From positions 463,199-527,198 of the forward strand of contig NW_006920887.1 in assembly GCF_000417875.1 (NCBI RefSeq): DNA of 64,000 bases, written 5' to 3'. The translations under genes and the position numbers were made by a program. The notes below the pieces were generated by a model, which saw nothing but the letters and a program-made list of their open reading frames with translations, was not told where the DNA came from and made no database searches. This stretch comes from Pseudozyma flocculosa PF-1 (lineage: Eukaryota > Basidiomycota > Ustilaginomycetes > Ustilaginales > Ustilaginaceae). Shown piece after piece: positions 53,921 to 63,293 of the stretch; positions within the stretch are counted from its first letter, which is position 1, and each line of letters begins with the position of its first letter.

Positions 53921-54721
53921 ATGAATCGCCTCTTTGGCAGCACCGCCGCCAAGCCCAAGCCCTCGCTCGGCGACGCAATCGCATCCACAGAGGCGCGCGC
54001 AGACGGCGTAGAGGTCAAGATACGCAAGCTCGATGCCGAACTCACCCGATACCGCGATCAGATGAAAAAGCTCCGCGACGGGCCCGGAAAGGTGAGCCCC
54101 TGGGCCGTCACTCCCGCCCGCCTCTGTTCAGAACGCCCGGCTGACGATTCGATTCCCTCGTCCTCGTCCTCGTCCTCATCCCCGTCCCCGTCCCCGTCCT
54201 CATCCTCGTCCCCCTGCCTCACCTCCGCTTAGACCGCCGTGCAGAAACGCGCGCTGCGCGTGCTCCAGCAGAAGCGCATGTACGAGGCGCAGCTCGCCTC
54301 GCTGCAGCAGCAGTCGTTCAACATGGAGCAGGCCACCATGACGACCGACAACCTGCGCAACACCATGGCCACCTTTGACGCCATGCAGACGGCCAACAAG
54401 GAGATGAAAAAGACGTACGGCAAGATTGACCTCGACAAGATTGAACGCATGCAGGACGAGATGGAGGACCTCATCGAGAGCGCAAACGAGGTCCAGGACA
54501 CCATCGGTCGCAGCTACGCCGTCCCCGACGACATCGACGACGACGAGCTCCAGGCCGAACTCGACGCGCTCGGCGATGAGCTCGAAGAGGAGTCTGCGGA
54601 TGGTATACCCAGCTACCTCCGCAACGACGAGTCGGCCCTGCCCGACTTTGTCGACGAGGACCCCTCGGCAAAACTCGAAAACCGGCCCGAGGATCAGACA
54701 GAGGCCATGAGGGCCGCCTGA
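53921..54721 (+). CDS. VPS60: ESCRT-III subunit Vps60 (CHMP5)
   Basis: Exons 53921-54091 and 54233-54721, phase 0 intron (GTGAGC...TAG); 219 aa. MNRLFGS followed by a KPKPSL linker and helix 1 (VEVKIRKLDAELTRYRDQM) is the Vps60/CHMP5 form of the Snf7 fold, distinct from Snf7/Vps32 itself. Helix 2 (KRALRVLQQKRMYEAQL), NMEQATMTTDNLRNT, KKTYGKIDLDKIERMQDEM and an acidic C-terminus (DELQAELDALGDELEEE) with a terminal Pro/Asp-rich region complete the ~220-aa family length. Vps60 binds Vta1 and tunes Vps4 during endosomal membrane scission. The intron carries (CTCGTC)/(CCCCGT) pyrimidine repeats at about 54150-54215. Confidence 0.92.
54150..54215 (+). repeat. Hexanucleotide pyrimidine repeat in VPS60 intron
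   Basis: Imperfect TCCTCG and TCCCCG units fill most of the intron before the acceptor. Confidence 0.8.
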
Positions 54722-54989
54722 AAACGAGGGGCGCGCGCGCATGCACGCCGAGCCAGAATCAATACCCGTTGCAGCCGTCCGTCTGCGCGCCAGGAGGTCG
54801 GATGCGATACCTGCGTGCGATCGTGTTGCAGGGAGTGTGGGAGACGATGCGATCGAGTGGGCGGTACAAGTACATGCGGGCGCGAGGCGGGGGGAAGCCG
54901 CGGCCAGGCCGGCGAGATGCTCGGACAGTGACGGAATGGAGGCGATTCGAGGGGGATGCAGGCGCCGGGTGCCGACTCAGCCGACCGAA

Positions 54990-56624
54990 TCAGCAGCAGC
55001 CGGGGCAGACGTGGAGCTGCTCGTGCACAAAGGCGTCGCACTCGAGGCAAAAGTGGGTCCTGCACCTCGAGCACGCGTACCTCGACGACGGCGCCAGACC
55101 GCTCTCGTCGACGGCGCCCACCACGGCCCTCGCACCGTTGGGCGCCTTGGCTTTGGCGGCGACCGTAGCGGCAGCCTGCGACGACGACGATGTTGCTGTG
55201 GAGCCGTTGGCGTTGGCGCTGGCGCTGGCGCTGGCGCTGGCGTTGGCATGGCCATTGGCGTGGGTTGGAGCCTGGGCCGGGTCGGGCTTGGGGGGAAAGG
55301 GGAGGTTGCACGAAAAGCAGTTCGGGTTCGACGCGGGCGTGACGGCCTCCCAGGGCACGGCGAGCCAGTTGCCGACGGGGAAGAGATGGTGGTAGGAGCG
55401 GGCGAGGTGGGTGCTCATGACAATCGTGATGCCGCACACGGGGCAGTCGGTGGGCACGTCGCACACCTTGCACCCGCAGCGCGGGCACAGGTAACCGGCG
55501 CCCTTGACCTTGGAGTGGCACGCGCACAGCGTAGGGTCCGAGTGGGCGGGCAGGCGCAGCGGAAAGGCCATCTGCAGCAGGTCGATGCCCTGCGACGCGG
55601 CGTCGCCGTCGCCGTCGCTTCCCTCTGGGCCCCGGCCTCGCCCGCGGCCTGGACCCTCGACTGCGGGCGGGGGCACGAGATCAAAGAGGCAGTCGCGAAA
55701 GTGGCCCTCGTTGAGGGCGACGCTAAAGGTGCCTCCTGTCTTTGTGCAGACGTCGCGGTAGATTTTGACCTCTGCGGCGAGCGAGACCATCGAGACGCGG
55801 ATGTGGTCGCGCTGGAGCTGGCGGATGGTGTCGTGGATGTTGCCCGGGTCGCAGGTGGTGAGGGAGCCAAAGATGGCGAGGATCTCGCGCGAGTTGCTGG
55901 CGGGCAGGTGAGCCAGGCTGGAGCGCGCCATCTCGAGGGCATTCTGCAGCGAGGGCTCGCCGCTGGGCTCGAGCCTGCGCCGCTGTCCGAGCGAGGCGAC
56001 GTGGTCGACGGTGTTGCCGCCCATCATGGCGACGCGCTCGGCGATGCCGTTGCGCGTGGCAATGACGCTGAGCTGGCCGATGGGGTTCTGGTCAAAGTAC
56101 TCCTGGACAAACTCGCGGGCGTACTGGAGGGTGAGGTCGAAGCGGTTGGGGCGGAGGTCCTTTTCGAGCATGCTGGAGCTGAGGTCGATGAGGAGGACGA
56201 GGTGGCGGATGATGCCGCGCTGGACGGGGGCGACGTCGCGGGTGATGCGCTTGCGCTTGTTGCTCTCGATCATCTGGCGCACCGCGCTCTCGAGGCTGCC
56301 GCTCTCGTCTTCGTGGACATTGTCCCAGGAGCGCTTGTAGGTGGCCTCCCAGCTGTAGCCGGCGTCCTTGGCCTTGGACTTGGGCTTGGGCTTGCCCGGT
56401 GCACCACCGTCCTTGGCTGCCTTTGACGTGGAAGCAGCACCGGCAGCGCTGGAGCGAAGGCTGTTGCGGGTAGCGAGAGCGCCTTGTCCACGGGCGCCGA
56501 GGCGTGGTAGGGCAGGTGCGGATCGGAAATCGTCGCCGCTGTCGTCGTCGTCGAGGTAGTCTTCCTCTTCTCGGTCGTAGTCTGCGTCGCCGTCGTCGGC
56601 GGCATTCTGTCTCGGCGGCGCCAT
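54990..56624 (-). CDS. SSL1: TFIIH core subunit Ssl1 (p44/GTF2H2)
   Basis: Single exon, 544 aa, starting at the ATG at 56624 (MAPPRQNA). An acidic, disordered N-terminus (about 1-95) leads to SWEATYKRSWD, then a von Willebrand A domain (HLVLLIDLSSSM with its DxSxS metal site at about residue 141, RPNRFDLTLQYAREF, DPGNIHDTIRQL, EVKIYRDVC). C-terminal zinc modules follow: CACHSK, CPRCGCKVCDVPTDCPVC, SCNLPFP and the C4/RING-like YACSRCRTHFCLECDAFVHE. Ssl1 stimulates the XPD/Rad3 helicase in transcription and nucleotide excision repair. A lineage-specific Ala/Ser/Asn insertion sits between the zinc modules and corresponds to the GGCGCT repeat. The two other insertions (PGRGRGRGPE and the N-terminal linker) are also low complexity. 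Confidence 0.95.
   Translation of the reverse strand: MAPPRQNAADDGDADYDREEEDYLDDDDSGDDFRSAPALPRLGARGQGALATRNSLRSSAAGAASTSKAAKDGGAPGKPKPKSKAKDAGYSWEATYKRSWDNVHEDESGSLESAVRQMIESNKRKRITRDVAPVQRGIIRHLVLLIDLSSSMLEKDLRPNRFDLTLQYAREFVQEYFDQNPIGQLSVIATRNGIAERVAMMGGNTVDHVASLGQRRRLEPSGEPSLQNALEMARSSLAHLPASNSREILAIFGSLTTCDPGNIHDTIRQLQRDHIRVSMVSLAAEVKIYRDVCTKTGGTFSVALNEGHFRDCLFDLVPPPAVEGPGRGRGRGPEGSDGDGDAASQGIDLLQMAFPLRLPAHSDPTLCACHSKVKGAGYLCPRCGCKVCDVPTDCPVCGITIVMSTHLARSYHHLFPVGNWLAVPWEAVTPASNPNCFSCNLPFPPKPDPAQAPTHANGHANASASASASANANGSTATSSSSQAAATVAAKAKAPNGARAVVGAVDESGLAPSSRYACSRCRTHFCLECDAFVHEQLHVCPGCC
55207..55247. repeat. GGCGCT/GGCGTT hexanucleotide repeat in SSL1 coding sequence
   Basis: Encodes alternating Ala-Ser/Ala-Asn on the minus strand in a loop between zinc modules. 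Confidence 0.9.
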
Positions 56625-57029
56625 AGCGGCGGAGGAAGGGGAAAGGAGGGAAAAAGTCGAGCGTGGTAGACGACAACGACGACGACGACGAGTGCGCGGG
56701 GGCGACGAAGATGGCGGTTGAAAGACAGAAGGAAGCTGCAAGGGCCCAAAGCTGAGTCGGCGCATGTGGAGCAAGCAGGCCGTTGGTTAGGCTGGCTGGC
56801 AACCCACCTTGAATCGACGGCTGGCCAGTGCTTTGCTTTGCTTTGCTGCCCTCTCTCGCCCGAAAGAGCCATCTGGGCAGCCCAGCGACAAGCCCAACGC
56901 GCCGCCAACGCGCTACGGCAGGCCGTCGTGGCTCGGGCAGGCCAGCAGGCTCCCCACTCCTGCCCCCACCTTCTCACCACCACCACCACCACAGCCACCT
57001 CCGGTCACCCTCGCCGCGCAGCCGCCACG
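56625..57029. promoter_or_regulatory. Divergent promoter of SSL1 and the polyQ protein gene
   Basis: 405 bases. It carries CTGGCTGGC (56789-56803), a GCTTT triple repeat (56830-56846), GGGCAGGCCAGCAGG (56936-56950) and CACCACCACC near 56975. Confidence 0.5.
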
Positions 57030-58003
57030 ATGAACTACGCAGGCTACATGGAGAGCCCCTCTCCTGCACCGACCAACACCAACAACAACAATACCAGCAC
57101 CCCAGCAGCACTGCGCGGCAGGAAGCGCAAACACGCCCCCTCGACTTCCACCCCCTCGCGCCAGCACTCTTTCAACCAGCACCACCCCGGCCATCCAGGC
57201 CACCCGGGCCACCCGCAACTTCCTCACCATGGCTACCCGCACGGCTACCATCCCGGCGGCCCCGCAGCTCAGGGCCCTCCGCCCCCCGGCATGCTGCCCG
57301 GTCACGGCCAGGGCCCACTCGGCCTCAACCTCCCTTCGTCCATCCAGGACGACCTGCCCGACAATGTCATCGACGACCTCGACAGGCTCACCCACCGCGA
57401 CCTCGCCGTCGCCCGCTACGTCAGGAACCACGAGCTGCTCAGCATGATCTTTGACGCCCGCAGGATAGGTGAGTCGCCGTGCTGCATCGTCGCCCCTCGG
57501 GACGGCAAGCCGACCGACCTGACCTGACCTGACCTGACCTGACCTGAGGCCTTGCCACCCATCGCTGCCATCGCACCCGCCTCCACCCAACACCCCGCCA
57601 CAGACACGATGCAGCCATCGCCTTCCCCCTACTCTGCTATGTCCGCCGCCGAGCTCAAGGAGCGCGTCGAGTCGCTCCACGGCGACCTCGAACAGCTCGC
57701 CCACCGCCACACGCGCAAGCTGCAGCGCCTCAACAGCGTCCTCTCGGGCAAGCTGCCCGTCGACAGCCCAGTCTGGGACGACGACGACGGCGCCGACGAA
57801 GGCATCGTGGAGCTGCCTGCCGAGGCGAGGGAGGGCGACGTCCAAGAGGCCACGGCCGACGACCGCTGGGCACAGCACCCGAGCCGCGGCAGGATCGTCG
57901 GCCTCGGCTTTGTGCGCGCCGACACGCCGCCGCAGCTCAGGCCAAAGGCTCCACCGGCACAGCCTGCCGGGAACACCGCCGAGGGACAGGCGCAGGCGTC
58001 ACC

Positions 58004-58036
<33 letters not shown>

Positions 58037-58880
58037 GCAGTCGCCCTCGGACATGGTCGTCGATGGCGCATCCGACGCGCTCGAAAAGCAGAGGCAGGAG
58101 GAGGAGCGGCTGAAGCAGGAGCTCGAGGCCATCACCCAGCTCAACAAGGCCCACGGCATCCACGCCGACTTTTCCACGGCGCCACCACCCGCTTCCGCGC
58201 CCGCGCCCGCACCAGCTCCCGCCCAGCCTGCACCCGCCAATGCTCAGACGGACCCTCCGCGGCCACCCGCGGTGCCATCCGCTCCGGTGGCCGCCGCGCC
58301 CGCCCAGTCCTCGCCTGCGCCGGCTAGCGCAGCGGATAGCACCGTCGCCGATGCCGCACCTGCCGCCGCCCAGGCTCAGGCTACAGACGCTGCTTCTTCC
58401 GGCAGCAGCAGCAGCGGCGGCGGCGGCGGCGGCGGTGATGACGCTGCCACGGGGGATGGAGCCGGTGCTTCGGCGGCCGAGGGTGTTGCTGCAGCTGTCG
58501 AGGCGGCGCCCGTGGCCACTGATACCTCTGCTGGCACCCAGGCTCCCGCGGCAGCATCCGACGCTGCACCGGCGACGGCGGCAGCAGCAGCGGACACTAC
58601 AACAGACGTCAAGACCGCCGCCGTCGAAGGAGCACCCGCTGCTGCGGCGGAGGGCGACACCACCATGACGGACGTTGCGGATGCGCCTGCTGCCAGCGAG
58701 CCGGAGACACAGCCAAGTGCCACGACCGAGCCGGCGGCGGCTGAAACCAAGCCCGCCGAGGTGGAAGTGGAGGCCAAGGCGGAACAGGCCGAGGACGACG
58801 TCAAGATGGACGAGGCCAAGGACGAGCCAGCGGCGACCGCCCAAGCCGAGACCGAGGCCAAGGCAGCCCCTAGCGCCTGA
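57030..58880 (+). CDS. Unidentified nuclear-type protein with polyQ and Ala-rich tail
   Basis: Exons 57030-57468 and 57604-58880, GTGAGT-CAG intron, phase 1; 571 aa. Residues ~25-40 are a basic patch (RGRKRKHAPS) and ~45-90 are His/Pro/Gly-rich. A conserved-looking helical core spans the intron: DDLPDNVIDDLDRLTHRD, VARYVRNHELLSMIF, then MSAAELKERVESLHGDLEQL and RHTRKLQRL. A Trp/Gly segment (RGRIVGLGFVRAD) follows. After it are ten Gln (CAG repeat near 58006), a Glu/Lys helix (EKQRQEEERLKQELEAI) and a ~230-residue Ala/Pro/Thr/Glu tail. The core plus basic patch would suit a chromatin or transcription complex subunit, which is inference; I do not recognise the family. Its 3' end lies 112 bases from the DDAH stop. 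Confidence 0.78.
57516..57545 (+). repeat. (GACCT)6 repeat in an intron
   Basis: Six perfect GACCT units, each creating CTGAC, within the intron 57469-57603. CTGAC matches the fungal branch-point consensus CTRAY. Confidence 0.95.
58006..58035 (+). repeat. (CAG)10 encoding polyglutamine
   Basis: Near-perfect CAG run in exon 2 of the preceding gene. Confidence 0.9.
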
Positions 58881-58992
58881 AGCAGAGCGACTTCGAGACG
58901 ATCTACAGTCGGTCCTTTGTCATTCTCGTTCTCTCTACCTGTGAAATCGACACGGGATGGCATGGTCGCCGTCTATCGGATGCGGACCTTCA

Positions 58993-60270
58993 CTAGGTCC
59001 GGATGCGGACCGAGAGGCAGGTGACGCAGCCCTCGAGTGCCTCGAACTGGGAGATGTCGACGGTCTCGACGCGGTAGCCGCGCTGCCGGAGTATCTGGGT
59101 CGTCCTTGGCGCGTCTGACGACATGACGAGGTGCGAGGGCGACAACACGACGACGGCCACGCCGTGTTCCTGGCCGGTCCGTCGACGAGGAGGAGGGGGC
59201 AGCGAGTGCGTGAGTGCTTGGCGGGAGGGGAGAAGTCTGGACTGGACTGGACTGGACTGGACTCGACTCACCTCTGGTACGGCTAGGAACGAAGGAAAGA
59301 TGGAGGGATCGTCGACGATGGGTTCGTACCCGATCACGGTCCCATCCGGCAGTGCGGTGACGGCGCTCTCTGCGGTGGGTGAGCACGTTGATGAGGCTCC
59401 GGGGGCGTCAGTTTTGAACGAAGGGCAACGACGTCGGATCGACAAAGAGGGAGAGAATGGGCGGGAAGCGGGGGACACGGCAACTCAACTGAGATGGAGG
59501 GCCTTTGTAACGGGTACCTCGACCAGATCCATATCGAGTTCCTTTAAAAGAGCGCGGAGCTGCGCGCGACCGAGGTCATTGGTCCTACTGCTCCTCCCGA
59601 CATACACGGTGCGGCCGACCTTGAGTAGATCACCGCCGTCGAGCCTCGCCTCACCCTCTATCCTCACCACCCTCTTCACGTCCCCTCCAAGATGGGCCCG
59701 GAGAAACTCTTCGATGCCGTCGAGTTCGGGTCGACGTGACTCGGCACCGGGCGAGGTGACGAGGATGGTACCGCGCGGCAGCGAGACGAGGATATCTTCG
59801 ACAAAGACGCTATCGGCGCATGTGGGCGCGGGTGGAACCTCGATGATCTGCCACGGCGGCGTGGCGGTGGCGAAGAGGGAGATGTAAGCTTGCCATTGCG
59901 CCAGTGCGAGGGTGTGGGAGATGGAGGAGGGGGCGGGCGTCGAGATGTGCGTGATCTGTCCCGAGGCTAGGTTGGGCGGTGGTCGGCGAACCAGTAGCGT
60001 GCCTCCCCCTCCTCTCCCGCCTCCTCCTCCCTCCCCGCGAGGGGATGCGGATGTCGTGTTGTTGGTCGTCGCGGTGGACATGCTCGAGGTGGTGGTGGAC
60101 GAAAGCGAGTGCAGGCAGGGAGCGAATGCGAGGGTCGTCGAGGGCTGCACTGCGCTGCGTTGCGGGGCAGGCGGTCCGTGCCCCCTCATCCCCCCGCACG
60201 GCCACCGCCAACGCTCACTGTTCCCGGCCAAGAAGCCGATCCCGCTCCGTACCGTCGTCGTCGTCGCCAT
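58993..60270 (-). CDS. Dimethylarginine dimethylaminohydrolase (DDAH)-like enzyme
   Basis: Exons 59490-60270, 59272-59369 and 58993-59169; 1056 nt, 351 aa from the ATG at 60270. The donor of intron 1 is GTTGAG; it joins H-L to K-S-A-V-T-A-L-P, which is the exact family wording. A second ATG at 60081 (MSTATTNN) would give 288 aa, the normal DDAH length, so the first 63 residues may be a targeting leader or untranslated. The pentein fold is marked by CADSVFVEDILV, GGDLLKVGRTVYVG, catalytic His259 in ALHLKS and catalytic Cys344 in CVTCLSVRIR. The enzyme hydrolyses N-methylated arginine to citrulline plus methylamines. An arginine-deiminase-superfamily hydrolase with another substrate is possible. 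Confidence 0.85.
59241..59260. repeat. (ACTGG)4 repeat beside a splice donor
   Basis: Lies within DDAH intron 2, directly after its donor on the minus strand (GTGAGT, CGAGT, then CCAGT units). Confidence 0.9.
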
Positions 60271-61559
60271 CGTATCGCCCCCTTTGCCCAGCCTTGGTCT
60301 ATCCGAGAGCAACCGGTAAGGCAGCCATCCGAGAAACGAGGCGGCTGCGGGCCCATGCCGAATGGTCCCCGACCGACGCCTGTCTCTCTCTCTCTCTAGA
60401 CTCTGTACCGTCTCTGCTGGCTGGCTCGGCGCTACGCAACGCCGCGCTGCGCTGTGGCTGGATCAACTCCGGGCCGCATCGCTCGTCGCTCGTCGTCGTT
60501 GATTAGAGCTCCATCCCGTGCGCGCGTCTGGGCGGTCCGTCGGTCGGTGAGTGAGACCTTTGTTGCGGTTCTGCAGGAATGGATTCACCGGCGAGAGAAG
60601 CAGCCCCGTCGCGACAAGCCGAGGGCTGTTGGGCAGGCGGGCAAGCGATGAGGAACCAGCGTAACCTACCGCTGATCCTATGTCTTGCAGCTCCGCATCG
60701 CCGCACTGAGAGAGGCAGGCAGGCTGAGCCAGGTGCTCAGCTTTTGAAGCACAACGACACCTTACTGTATCTAGTGCTCCGTGGTGGCAGGGCAGCATTG
60801 CATGGTGAAGTCCCCGCAACCTGCCCTGCCGCGTTGATGCTGTCTTCATGTGACCACGTACGAACCTGATGCACCAGGCTATAGACGTCCATCCATCATT
60901 GCAGGAAGGGGATTGGCAAGGCAAACAGGGATGCCAGAAGAGATTAAGCACGCAAGCAAGCTGCGTCACTTTGGACCTCGGACAAGAGAGTGGCTAGGAA
61001 CACAGGCCGGGCTGCAGGCGTCGTATTGATGGCAGGAATTCCTCGAGCAGACAACATCGCCCGAGGGCTCAGGCAGACAAGGCAGGCCAGACACCACCCG
61101 CCGCCACCGCCGCCGCCGACGACGACGACGACGACGGCGTTCCATTCGAAGGAGCCGCTCGGCCAGCAACAGAAACACAGATGGAAGCACCCCCGCCCGC
61201 CAGCTCGATCCGGCCTGGGCTGGGCGGAGACACCGCTAAGCTCCTTTGCCTCGCCGTCGCCGTAGCCGTCGCCGTATTTCTTGCCCTCGCCGTCGCCGTC
61301 GCCTCACCGTCGACCGGTGGCTCTGCCCGCCACCAGACCCAAGCCAAACTTGCAAGCTTGGAGATAGAGATTCAAGATTGCCGCCAGCCAAGACGAGCGC
61401 GGCGAGGGCGACAGCACGCACGACGGTACCACTCCTGTCCAACGTCGGCCGCCACGACGGGCAGGCAGGCAGGGCAGGCGCAGCAAGGCGGGTCGCCCAC
61501 TGGTCTGTTTGCCAGCGGCAGGTAGGCAAAGCGAGCAAGGGCGGGCTAGGCTGCGGCCT
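60271..61559. other. Upstream region of DDAH
   Basis: 1.3 kb. A (CT)n run at 60382-60398, a GCC/GAC trinucleotide patch at 61095-61138 and a CCGTCG-type repeat at 61250-61315. No supported gene. Confidence 0.5.
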
Positions 61560-62230
61560 NNNNNNNNNNNNNNNNNNNNNNNNNNNNNNNNNNNNNNNNN
61601 NNNNNNNNNNNNNNNNNNNNNNNNNNNNNNNNNNNNNNNNNNNNNNNNNNNNNNNNNNNNNNNNNNNNNNNNNNNNNNNNNNNNNNNNNNNNNNNNNNNN
61701 NNNNNNNNNNNNNNNNNNNNNNNNNNNNNNNNNNNNNNNNNNNNNNNNNNNNNNNNNNNNNNNNNNNNNNNNNNNNNNNNNNNNNNNNNNNNNNNNNNNN
61801 NNNNNNNNNNNNNNNNNNNNNNNNNNNNNNNNNNNNNNNNNNNNNNNNNNNNNNNNNNNNNNNNNNNNNNNNNNNNNNNNNNNNNNNNNNNNNNNNNNNN
61901 NNNNNNNNNNNNNNNNNNNNNNNNNNNNNNNNNNNNNNNNNNNNNNNNNNNNNNNNNNNNNNNNNNNNNNNNNNNNNNNNNNNNNNNNNNNNNNNNNNNN
62001 NNNNNNNNNNNNNNNNNNNNNNNNNNNNNNNNNNNNNNNNNNNNNNNNNNNNNNNNNNNNNNNNNNNNNNNNNNNNNNNNNNNNNNNNNNNNNNNNNNNN
62101 NNNNNNNNNNNNNNNNNNNNNNNNNNNNNNNNNNNNNNNNNNNNNNNNNNNNNNNNNNNNNNNNNNNNNNNNNNNNNNNNNNNNNNNNNNNNNNNNNNNN
62201 NNNNNNNNNNNNNNNNNNNNNNNNNNNNNN
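61560..62230. other. Assembly gap (N)
   Basis: 671 unknown bases. The right edge is an ACTGACTGACCG tandem tract (62231-62262) and the left edge is GC-rich. Confidence 1.
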
Positions 62231-62262
62231 ACAGACTGACTGACCGACTGACCGACTGACCG
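62231..62262. repeat. (GACTGACC)n tract at gap edge
   Basis: Tandem ACTG/ACCG units immediately follow the N run. The repeat probably continues into the gap. Confidence 0.85.
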
Positions 62263-63293
62263 AGCCAGCTCCTGCCCGCCCCTCACCCCGCCCGCCCCCT
62301 CTCTGTGGCCGCCTCCGTCCGCGGCTGCCGCTGCTGCCACTCTGCTCTCGCCGCTGCTGCTGCCGCCGCCGCCGCCGCTGCTCTGCCACACTACACACAC
62401 TGCACCTCCCTAGCCGCCTCGCGACCTCGCCATCGCCATCATCCTCCCTACGCTATCCCCCATCGTCCACCACCCACCACCCATCACCCCTACCGCCCGC
62501 CCGCTCGCCCGCGTCTCGACCTCGACACCATATCTCTCCACGAATCTCTGCGCCGGCGCCACTCGTTCATCCGCCGCTCGCCCATCTCTCGCCTCCCCAC
62601 GTCGTCCTAGACTCCGGCCAACAGCTGCGCGGTACACGTCTACCACCTTTCCCCGCCCGTCCTTCGCCCCGTCTACTCTGCATCCTTCCTCTCGAGGACC
62701 CGTTGCACCCTGCTCTGCGTCAATCCAACACCTCGGCGTAGCATTTGTGGCTTGGCTCCTTCTCCATCCGGCCACCCATCTTGGACTCTCCCGACCCAAC
62801 TTGCCTTCCCCCTTCGCCCTCTGACCTCGGCCTCGACCGATCGACACTCGTCCTGCCCACACCTTGCCTCTTGAACCTCCTCCTGTGTCCCTGTCCCTCT
62901 CGTCGTCACCGACCCCTTTGTCACCGCTGCGCCCTTCCCTCGTCCCTCGCCCATCACCGCCGCCGCCTGCACCTTGCACATTGCAACGCTATCCCCCTGG
63001 CCATCTTCCGACTCGCCATCCAGCCAGTCTGTATGACCGTCGAGCCTCGCCCCCGCCCAACCGTCTTCTCCCTATAGCGACACTCGACAGCCGCCTCCCT
63101 CGGCACGCGGATGCCATCCACCTGTCCAACACTGTGCCCCCGCAGCGTCCCGCGATAGACGTTCGTACTCCCTCGCCACCCGTCACGCCCCCTCGAACAC
63201 ACGCTCGGCGCCGGCCTCGATCCCATCCGCAGGTACCGAGCCTCGGCACCGACCCCCCAGTCCAACACTCCGGCGGGGTGAAACTGGCCAGGC
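62263..63293. promoter_or_regulatory. C/T-rich leader of the right-edge gene
   Basis: Strongly pyrimidine-biased on the plus strand, with GCC/GCT repeats at 62350-62385 and many CCCTCGCC blocks. It resembles the leaders upstream of other plus-strand genes here. A short upstream coding exon cannot be excluded. Confidence 0.4.

Noticed and set aside
61095..61138. GCC/GAC trinucleotide patch as a coding polyAsp/polyPro tract
   Set aside because: No supported gene covers it; short frames only.
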